Shown here: positions 46,164 to 52,115 of the stretch, in pieces
How the letters are laid out: every line of letters starts with the position of its first letter
How positions within the stretch are numbered: position 1 is the stretch's first letter
Assembly: GCA_949471785.1 (NCBI GenBank)
Contig: CASWRE010000022.1
Coordinates: 1-52,115, forward strand
Source of the DNA: an uncultured Lachnospiraceae bacterium
Lineage (GTDB): Bacteria; Bacillota; Clostridia; Lachnospirales; Lachnospiraceae
Direction: 5' to 3'
DNA: 52,115 bases
Made by a program: the position numbers and the translations under genes
The notes under the pieces: model-generated
What the model saw: only the letters and a program-made list of their open reading frames with translations
Database searches by the model: none
Told to the model about the DNA's origin: nothing

Positions 46164-47222
46164 ATGAAAAAGAGAGTATTGGCAATGGTATTGGCGGCGG
46201 TAATGGCTTTTTCGATGGCGGGATGCTCATCATCTTCCAGTCAGGAGCAGGCGTCGAAAACAGAGGAAACCGCGGAACAGTCGGAAGCAAAACAGCCGGA
46301 AGCGTCGGCTGTCGGGGATACGTCCTCTGCAGGGGAAACGGAGGCGTCCGCGGCGCCGTCTGCGGAAGGGATCAAGATCGGGCTGACATTTTTGAATCTG
46401 GATAATCCTTTCTTTGTGGCGTTTAAGGCGTCCATCGAGGCGGCCTGCCAGGAGGCGGGGGTGGAGCTGATCTTTTCGGATTCCCAGGGAACCAGCGAGG
46501 GACAGATTCAGGCCATGGAGGATTTCATTTCCATGGGGGTAAATGCCATCATTATTACTCCTCAGGACGGCGAGGCTGTGCTGCCTCAGATCAAGGAAGC
46601 GCGGGAAAAGGGGATTTATGTTGTCTGCCATACAATTATGCCGGAAGAGTATGACGCCTATGTGGGCGCGGAAGAACATGACCTGGGCTACTGTCTGGGC
46701 GTAGCGGCCGGCGAATGGATTAAAGAAAATCTGGGCGATCAGGAGAAGGTTGTGGCGGCCACCCTGAATTATGATATCGCGCCTACGGTTATTCCCCGTA
46801 AAGAGGGTATTATTGACGGCGTGAACTCGGTCGTAGACAATGTGGAATTTGTGGCTACCGAGACGGCAGGCGAGACGGCGGCCGGTATGGCGGCTGCAGA
46901 AACGTTCCTGACCACTTATCCGGATCTGCAGGTATTGCTTGGTATCAATGACGGCGGCGCGCTGGGCGCTTATGAAGCGTTTATGGATGCGGGTAAGACC
47001 GGCGACGATATTTTGATCGGCGGCATTGACGCCACGGATGAAGGCCTTGCCAAGGTGGCCGAGGGAGGCATCTACCGTATGACGGTTTCCCAGAATCCGG
47101 ATGCCATGGGAAGAAAATGTGTGGAGGATTGCCTGGGGCTGATTAACGGAGAAGAAATCGAGAAAGAATATTATGTGGATCTGGTTGCCGTTACGAAAGA
47201 TAATGTGGATGAATACAGGTAA
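46164..47222 (+). CDS. Sugar ABC transporter, substrate-binding lipoprotein
   Basis: 352 residues from ATG 46164 (GGAGGAAAG upstream). Lipoprotein signal [20 protein letters not shown] then Cys21, followed by a Ser/Glu/Ala-rich linker. The binding domain (about 75-345) is of the Peripla_BP_4 type: [78 protein letters not shown]. Binds a monosaccharide outside the membrane and hands it to the permease. Context points to rhamnose or a related sugar (inference). Confidence 0.93.
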   Translation: MKKRVLAMVLAAVMAFSMAGCSSSSSQEQASKTEETAEQSEAKQPEASAVGDTSSAGETEASAAPSAEGIKIGLTFLNLDNPFFVAFKASIEAACQEAGVELIFSDSQGTSEGQIQAMEDFISMGVNAIIITPQDGEAVLPQIKEAREKGIYVVCHTIMPEEYDAYVGAEEHDLGYCLGVAAGEWIKENLGDQEKVVAATLNYDIAPTVIPRKEGIIDGVNSVVDNVEFVATETAGETAAGMAAAETFLTTYPDLQVLLGINDGGALGAYEAFMDAGKTGDDILIGGIDATDEGLAKVAEGGIYRMTVSQNPDAMGRKCVEDCLGLINGEEIEKEYYVDLVAVTKDNVDEYR

Positions 47223-47234
47223 AAAACCGTAACG

Positions 47235-47270
47235 CTCCGGCATCCCTTTTTCGGATGCCGGAGTTCTTTA
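47235..47270 (+). terminator. Attenuator hairpin between binding protein and ATPase genes
   Basis: CTCCGGCATCC (47235-47245) / GGATGCCGGAG (47253-47263), perfect 11-bp stem, with only TTCTTTA after it. A leaky terminator here would give more binding protein than ATPase, or the stem protects the upstream mRNA. Confidence 0.65.
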
Positions 47271-47296
47271 GCATACATGGAAAGGAGGCGGGAGAG

Positions 47297-48790
47297 ATGT
47301 CTTCGCTTCTCGAACTAAACCATATTACCAAACGGTATCCCGGAGTTGTGGCTCTCGACGACGTGTCCGTATCTTTTGAATCCGGTGAGGTACATGCGCT
47401 GCTGGGAGAAAACGGCGCCGGGAAAAGTACCCTGATCAAGATCCTGGCCGGCGCGATTTCGCCGGATGAAGGCGCGGTTTATATGGACGGCGAACTGTTG
47501 ACCAATATTACGCCGGCGCTGTCAGCCCAAAAGGGCATAGGGATTATTTATCAGGAATTTACTTTGGTACCGACCCTCTCTGTGGCAGAAAATATGTTCC
47601 TCGGCAAAGAATACAGAAACGGCGTATTTCTGGACAAAAAAGCCATGATTGAAAAAGCGAGAGAGGTGTTAAAGGAGCTGGATGTGGAGATTGACCCGTC
47701 CGTTCCGGTCAAACAGCTTTCGGTGGCTTATCAGCAGATTGTGGAAATATCGAAAACTCTGGTGAATGATGTGCGTGTGCTGGTTATGGATGAACCTACG
47801 GCGCCCCTTACCAACGCGGAAGTGGACAGCCTGTTTGAGCTGGTGAAAAAGCTGGTGGCCAACGGTGTGACTATTATATTTATCTCTCACCGTATGGAAG
47901 AGCTGTTCCAGATAGCAAACAGAGTAACCATTCTGAGAGACGGTCAGTTTATTAAGACACTGGATATGAGAGAAACGACCAGCGGGGAACTGATTGCCCT
48001 GATGGTGGGAAGAAGCATTGATGAACAGTATCCGGCCAGGGAATCCCATATAGGGGAAACGGTTTTGGAGGTGCGGCGCCTGTGCGCGGGGAACTTCATT
48101 AAAGATGTCAGTTTTTCTGTGCGGTCAGGAGAAATCGTCGGACTGTCCGGCCTGATCGGCGCAGGGAGGACGGAACTGGTGCGCGCGATTTACGGCGCGG
48201 ACCCCATAACAGACGGTGAGATCTGGCTGAACGGAAAGAAGGTGGACTTAAAAAGTCCGGCGGCCTCCATCGCCCAGGGGGTGGCCCTCCTGCCGGAAAG
48301 CAGGAAGGAGCAGGGACTGGTTTTAAAAATGAGTATTGCCGACAATCTGATCATGTCTACGGCCAAAAAGCTGTCCCACTGGATTTTTTTGAAGAAAGCG
48401 CAGTGTGCCAAAGTGGTGTCGGATTATATCGCTATGCTCCGTATTAAAACGCCTTCGCCGACTCAGAAAGTGATCAATCTTTCCGGCGGTAATCAGCAGA
48501 AGGTGGTAATCGGAAAATTTTTGGCTGCGGCTCCTGCGCTGATCTTTTTTGACGAGCCGACCAGGGGTATTGACGTGGGCGCCAAGCACGAAATTTATCA
48601 GCTGATGAACCAATTGGTGGCTGATGGAAAAGCGATTATTATGATATCTTCCGAACTGCCGGAAATTTTGGGTATGTCGGACCGGGTACTGGTCATGCAC
48701 GAGGGAAGGCTGGCTGCCGAACTGGACAAAGAGGAGGCGACGCAGGAGAACATCATGCGTTTTGCTTCGGGAAATGCGGCGGTTTCATAG
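47297..48790 (+). CDS. Sugar ABC transporter, ATP-binding protein (RbsA/MglA-like)
   Basis: 497 residues from ATG 47297, AAAGGAGG upstream. Two ABC modules: the first with Walker [10 protein letters not shown] (37-45), [13 protein letters not shown] and MDEPTAPL; the second with a degenerate Walker [11 protein letters not shown], signature [13 protein letters not shown] and [16 protein letters not shown]. This duplicated layout is standard for monosaccharide importers (CUT2), where one site is often weak. Confidence 0.95.
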   Translation: MSSLLELNHITKRYPGVVALDDVSVSFESGEVHALLGENGAGKSTLIKILAGAISPDEGAVYMDGELLTNITPALSAQKGIGIIYQEFTLVPTLSVAENMFLGKEYRNGVFLDKKAMIEKAREVLKELDVEIDPSVPVKQLSVAYQQIVEISKTLVNDVRVLVMDEPTAPLTNAEVDSLFELVKKLVANGVTIIFISHRMEELFQIANRVTILRDGQFIKTLDMRETTSGELIALMVGRSIDEQYPARESHIGETVLEVRRLCAGNFIKDVSFSVRSGEIVGLSGLIGAGRTELVRAIYGADPITDGEIWLNGKKVDLKSPAASIAQGVALLPESRKEQGLVLKMSIADNLIMSTAKKLSHWIFLKKAQCAKVVSDYIAMLRIKTPSPTQKVINLSGGNQQKVVIGKFLAAAPALIFFDEPTRGIDVGAKHEIYQLMNQLVADGKAIIMISSELPEILGMSDRVLVMHEGRLAAELDKEEATQENIMRFASGNAAVS

Positions 48791-48833
48791 CTGCAAGGGA
48801 CATGAGGGATAGAGGAAAGGAACAGACTATATT

Positions 48834-49799
48834 ATGAAAGAATCAAAAATCAATCAGAATTTGCGCCAATATGCGATTTCGGGTGTGCTGGTGATCTTAG
48901 TATTGTTTTTCGGCATTACACAGAAATCCTTCCTTCGACTCGATAACATAATGAATGTACTTCGACAGATCTCCGTCACGGGGATTGTGGCGGTGGGGTC
49001 CACCTTTGTGCTGCTGAGCGGCGGCCTGGATCTGTCGGTGGGTTCTCTGCTGGCAGTGACCGGTACGCTGACAGCCAGCCTGATGGTAAATTATCAGGTG
49101 GCCCCGTTGCCGGCGGCGCTTATCGGTATTCTGGCCGGCATGTGTCTGGGATTTTGCAATGGGTTGCTGGTGCAGTTTTTCGGCCTGCCGCCGATGATTG
49201 CCACATTGGGCATGATGACCAGCGCCCGGGGCGCGGCTTATCTGATCAGCGGCGGCCTGCCGATTTATGATTTGCCGGAACCGCTGAAATTTCTTGGAAA
49301 AGGAACGGTTTTTGGCTTCCTGCCCGTTCCGGTGATCATTATGCTGGTTTCCTTTATCCTCGGCTGGATTGTTCTGGAAACGACGTATTTGGGGACAAAT
49401 TTCTATGCTTTGGGAGGTAATCCGGAAGCGGCCCGTCTGGCAGGTATTCCGACGGCGCTTTACAGAGTGATGAGCTATGTATTGAGCGGCCTGGCCTGTG
49501 GCATCGGCGGGATCGTACTGCTGTATAGAGTCAACTCGGGCCAGCCCGCAGCGGCGGAGGGGATGGAGATGCAGGTGATTACAGGCTGCGTGCTGGGCGG
49601 CGTATCTTTGAGCGGCGGCGAGGGAAAAATTTCCTGCGTGCTGATCGGCTGTCTGGTGGTGGGGCTTCTTTCCAACGGGCTTACCATTATGCAGGTCAAT
49701 GAGTACTGGCAGCAGGTGTTTACGGGAGCGGTGTTAATCCTGGCTGTCTGCATTGACCGCCTGACCAAGATGCAGCATGTGAAGAAGGTGAAAAAATGA
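48834..49799 (+). CDS. Sugar ABC transporter, permease (RbsC-like)
   Basis: 321 residues, AGGAAAGG upstream. About eight to ten membrane helices; LSGGLDLSVGSLLAVTGTLT is the hallmark of CUT2 permeases, with YALGGNPEAARLAGIPTALY as the coupling region. Ends in KKVKK. Overlaps the next gene by 4 bases (ATGA). Confidence 0.95.
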   Translation: MKESKINQNLRQYAISGVLVILVLFFGITQKSFLRLDNIMNVLRQISVTGIVAVGSTFVLLSGGLDLSVGSLLAVTGTLTASLMVNYQVAPLPAALIGILAGMCLGFCNGLLVQFFGLPPMIATLGMMTSARGAAYLISGGLPIYDLPEPLKFLGKGTVFGFLPVPVIIMLVSFILGWIVLETTYLGTNFYALGGNPEAARLAGIPTALYRVMSYVLSGLACGIGGIVLLYRVNSGQPAAAEGMEMQVITGCVLGGVSLSGGEGKISCVLIGCLVVGLLSNGLTIMQVNEYWQQVFTGAVLILAVCIDRLTKMQHVKKVKK

Positions 49800-50443
49800 G
49801 GAAAACCATTTTATGCTATGGGGATTCCAATACATTTGGCTTAATGCCCGACCTGCAGAACCGTTATCCGTACACGGTCCGGTGGACGGGACGGCTGCAA
49901 AAAGAACTGGGAGAAGAATATTACGTCATTGAGGAGGGACTGGGGGGAAGGACAACGGTCTGGGATGATCCGGTGGAAATGCATAAAAACGGAAAAACCT
50001 ATCTGCTTCCCTGTCTGGAGAGCCACAGGCCCATCGACCTGGTGATACTGATGTTGGGCACCAATGATCTGAAAGAGCGGTTTCATGTGAGCAGTTTCGA
50101 TGTGGGACAATCTGTAAAAAATCTGCTGAGTTGTATAAGGAGCTCTGCGTCCGGGCCGGACTTTGCGCCTCCGGAAATCCTTTTGGTCTGTCCGGTGCCC
50201 ATTCGGGATCGCGGAAACAGGGATTTGCAGCGAATGCTGGGGGCGGGCTTTCAGAAGAGTCTGGAACTGGACGGCTATCTGGCGCCTCTGGCGGAGGCGA
50301 TGCAGGTACATTATTTAAATCCCGGCGACCGGGTGGAGGTCAGCCAAACGGACGGCATTCATTATACGGAACAGGGGCACAAAGTCATGGCGGAACTGAT
50401 CAAAGAAAAGATAGAAAGGATATGGGGGATAGTTCATAGATAA
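49796..50443 (+). CDS. SGNH/GDSL-family hydrolase
   Basis: 215 residues, overlapping the permease by 4 bases. Block I YGDSNTFG with Ser11, block II GLGGRTT (Gly), block III LGTNDLK with Asn90, block V DGIHYTEQGH with Asp186 and His189: a complete SGNH active site. No signal peptide, so it acts inside the cell, probably removing acyl (acetyl) groups from the imported sugar. Translational coupling to the transporter supports this. Substrate not determined. Confidence 0.92.
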   Translation: MRKTILCYGDSNTFGLMPDLQNRYPYTVRWTGRLQKELGEEYYVIEEGLGGRTTVWDDPVEMHKNGKTYLLPCLESHRPIDLVILMLGTNDLKERFHVSSFDVGQSVKNLLSCIRSSASGPDFAPPEILLVCPVPIRDRGNRDLQRMLGAGFQKSLELDGYLAPLAEAMQVHYLNPGDRVEVSQTDGIHYTEQGHKVMAELIKEKIERIWGIVHR

Positions 50444-50525
50444 AAATACAGACGGATGCAGATTTTAAAGGGCGCAGTAAGCGCCTGCATCTTGCCCGGC
50501 GCGGACTCATGCGCCGCACATTCTA

Positions 50526-50556
50526 AAAGGACTGTCAGAGACGACAGTCCTTTTTG
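50526..50556. terminator. Terminator between the esterase and DUF1292 genes
   Basis: AAAGGACTGTC / GACAGTCCTTT, perfect 11-bp stem with AGAGAC loop and T-run; also ends the convergent gene at 50592. Confidence 0.85.
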
Positions 50557-50591
50557 CGGATTTATCAAAGGAAATGTGCGCAGGTATTTTA

Positions 50592-50939
50592 TCACAGGTC
50601 CTCGCCATCCACGATTTCGTCGAATTCCGCTGCGTCCAGCATTTCCTCGAAAGCATCTGCGGCCAGTTCATACTCGTCGTCGTCTTCGATATTGTCCAGC
50701 TGGGGATTGCCGTTCTCCTCGTAGTAACGGTAAAGAAATACTTCTCCGTCGTGATTTTCCCCGTTTTCATCCAGAGGCAGCAGGGCGATATACTGCTTAT
50801 CTCCAGCCGGAAAAATATTAATGACAGAACATTCAAGGGTGGAGTCGTCATCCAGCGTCAGGGTGACGGTACCTTTGTCACAGTCCTCGCCGCAGCTGTT
50901 GCAGTTACCGCTGCAGGAAGCACTAAAGTTTTCACTCAT
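50592..50939 (-). CDS. DUF1292 protein with Cys cluster
   Basis: 115 residues from ATG 50939 (AGAGAGG upstream). N-terminus MSENFSASCSGNCNSCGEDC holds a C-x3-C-x2-C-x3-C cluster. The body (VTLTLDDDSTLECSVINIFP, YIALLPLDENGENHDGEVFL, YRYYEENGNPQLDNIEDDDE) matches the acidic DUF1292/YrzB family, whose function is unknown. Elsewhere the family is often linked to yrrK and alaS; here it is separate. Confidence 0.88.
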   Translation of the reverse strand: MSENFSASCSGNCNSCGEDCDKGTVTLTLDDDSTLECSVINIFPAGDKQYIALLPLDENGENHDGEVFLYRYYEENGNPQLDNIEDDDEYELAADAFEEMLDAAEFDEIVDGEDL

Positions 50940-51133
50940 GCGTATAGACCTCTCTTTTTTCTTGTACACCTGAATACTATCTATAATACCGTTCAGACAT
51001 GCTGTCTGCTACACTATATCCGGTTTTTACACAGGTTATTCAGGCTGTCGGTATTAACAGGATTTACTTTAGCAGATTGGGGAAAGAAAAGCAACGATAT
51101 CTATAAAAAACCTGTTCAGCCTGCCGAAAATGT

Positions 51134-51153
51134 GTTACTGTTCATTTGGTAAC
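51134..51153. repeat. Possible GTAAC-family remnant (copy G)
   Basis: GTTACTGTTCATTTGGTAAC reads as a short inverted repeat with the family's TTAC/GTAAC ends and TGTTCA motif; weak and partly decayed. Confidence 0.35.
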
Positions 51154-51207
51154 CGGTAATTCGCAGTTGTGGCAGTCATACGGGCCGATGGAAGGAGATA
51201 AGGCAGG

Positions 51208-51855
51208 ATGGTACAGGTGTATGCGGCAGATATTCAAACACTGCAGGACCCCAGGGATTGTCCGGAGATACTGGACGGATTTACGGACGAACGGAGGGAG
51301 AAGACTCTGCGGTATCGGCAGCCGGAGGACAGAAAGAGAAGTTTGGGAGCCGGTCTGTTGTTGCGTTGGGTTCTGCCCCGGCATGGGGCCGTCCCCGGTG
51401 GGATTTATGTGGAAACCGGCGGAAAACCTCAGGTGGAAGGACTCTGCTTTAATCTGTCCCACTCGGGAGTCTGGGTGATTTGCGCAGTGGGAGAAAAACC
51501 GGTGGGATGCGACGTGGAAAGGATAGGTCGGGCGCCCGCCAAATTGGCCCGGCGTTTTTTCCATCAAAATGAAGCCGCTTATCTGGAACGGTGCGGGGAG
51601 GGAGATGTTATGTTTTTCCGCTTTTGGACCATGAAGGAGAGCTACATAAAAATGACCGGAGAGGGAATGAGAGCGCCGCTGAACAGCATAGAGTTTATTT
51701 TGGGATCGGGAAAGATACAGGCGTTCAGGGAGGGGGAAAGACTTTCCTGCCATATCCGGGAATATGAGCTCCCCGGATATCGGGTATCCGTATGCGCTGA
51801 GGAAGCGCAGTTTGGCGGGGACATAGAGCTGGTGTCGCTCTGCCCCAATTCTTGA
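51208..51855 (+). CDS. 4'-Phosphopantetheinyl transferase, Sfp type
   Basis: 215 residues, GAAGGAGATAAGG upstream. GGKPQVEGLCFNLSHS, GCDVE (Asp102, Glu104 bind Mg and CoA) and FWTMKESYIKMTGEG (Lys143, Glu144, Lys148) are the three Sfp motifs. Moves phosphopantetheine from CoA to carrier-protein serines. Such Sfp types activate polyketide or peptide synthetase carriers, and some serve as the main fatty-acid activator. No carrier gene is nearby. Confidence 0.92.
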   Translation: MVQVYAADIQTLQDPRDCPEILDGFTDERREKTLRYRQPEDRKRSLGAGLLLRWVLPRHGAVPGGIYVETGGKPQVEGLCFNLSHSGVWVICAVGEKPVGCDVERIGRAPAKLARRFFHQNEAAYLERCGEGDVMFFRFWTMKESYIKMTGEGMRAPLNSIEFILGSGKIQAFREGERLSCHIREYELPGYRVSVCAEEAQFGGDIELVSLCPNS

Positions 51856-51894
51856 ACCTTCTTGAACGGTAAGAAAAAAATGTCAAAAAAAGTG

Positions 51895-51923
51895 TTGACA
51901 AGAAATCGAAGAGGGGCTATACT
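51895..51923 (+). promoter_or_regulatory. Promoter P1 of a probable rRNA operon
   Basis: -35 TTGACA (51895-51900), 17-base spacer, -10 TATACT (51918-51923). Confidence 0.7.
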
Positions 51924-52009
51924 GATCAAGCTGACTTCGGAAAGAGTATGGCTGGTAACTTATTCATGAAAGTTCTTTTAAGAAATTTAAAAATAAATGA
52001 AAAAAGTGC

Positions 52010-52038
52010 TTGACAAACTCAAAACGACACAGTATACT
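52010..52038 (+). promoter_or_regulatory. Promoter P2 of a probable rRNA operon
   Basis: -35 TTGACA (52010-52015), 17-base spacer, -10 TATACT (52033-52038), an A/T-rich UP-like region upstream, 115 bases after P1 and with the same -10. Tandem strong promoters in one direction fit rrn control. Confidence 0.75.
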
Positions 52039-52044
52039 AAACAA

Positions 52045-52115
52045 GCTGTCGCAGGAGCGACAGGAAAGAAAAGGAACCTTGATAACTGAACAGTGAAACA
52101 CATTTAAGAATCCTC
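52045..52115 (+). other. Leader of probable rRNA operon (cut by window edge)
   Basis: CTGTCGC/GCGACAG hairpin (52046-52062), then CCTTGATAACTGAACAGTG, which resembles the leader found before 16S rRNA in Clostridia and Bacilli. 16S itself begins beyond the window. No ORF. Confidence 0.6.

Overview
The window comes from a Gram-positive anaerobe of the Clostridia, most likely family Lachnospiraceae (genus not determinable by eye). This rests on three points: rpsD lies inside the alpha operon, a zinc-type S14 and whiA/rapZ are present, and most genes carry strong AGGAGG-type ribosome binding sites. The sequence starts in the edge of a mobile element, runs through core housekeeping genes and the S10-spc-alpha ribosomal protein cluster, and ends in what looks like the promoter and leader of an rRNA operon.

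Layout. 1-1860: the end of an integrative element. It holds the N-terminus of a tyrosine integrase, a 28-residue holin-like toxin with a candidate antisense RNA, a run of about twelve short hairpins, a frameshifted remnant of a RepA-like ATPase, and several long inverted repeats. 1858-3396: a hypothetical protein, a membrane-linked XRE regulator and acylphosphatase. 3524-7068: murB-rapZ-whiA, followed by a convergent GNAT acetyltransferase. 7285-8358: a membrane protein built like a SipW-type signal peptidase but lacking the catalytic site. 8440-26323: the ribosomal cluster (rpsJ to rplQ with secY, adk, map, infA, rpoA). It is preceded by a structured leader and interrupted between infA and rpmJ by a lysine-rich secreted protein gene and a MITE-like element. 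26373-32065: an SDR, a lipid kinase, a VanY-type carboxypeptidase, a large RelA/SpoT-like protein and a companion hypothetical. 32234-40622: ilvE, a PfkB kinase and the two glutamate synthase subunits. 40731-50443: a rhamnose locus with kinase, UroD-like protein and isomerase on the minus strand, a LacI regulator, and on the plus strand a sugar ABC transporter plus an SGNH esterase. 50592-51855: a DUF1292 protein and an Sfp-type phosphopantetheinyl transferase. 51895-52115: tandem consensus promoters and a leader that probably belong to a ribosomal RNA operon.

How the parts fit. The rhamnose locus looks like one regulon: a 12-base motif (GGGAACGATACC or GGGAACGTTACC) lies upstream of the isomerase operon, of the regulator and of the transporter. 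The ribosomal cluster is transcribed from a promoter that overlaps the upstream gene's terminator, and is restarted by a near-consensus promoter before rpmJ.

The most noteworthy structures are: (1) a dispersed family of intergenic inverted repeats with GTAAC...GTTAC ends, including a 295-base element with perfect 12-base ends and a flanking direct repeat; (2) the hairpin-dense stretch at about 850-1212; (3) the candidate type I toxin-antitoxin pair; (4) the 589-residue RelA/SpoT-like protein whose synthetase G-loop is missing; (5) the signal-peptidase-like protein with lost catalytic residues. All readings were made by eye; no database or folding search was run.
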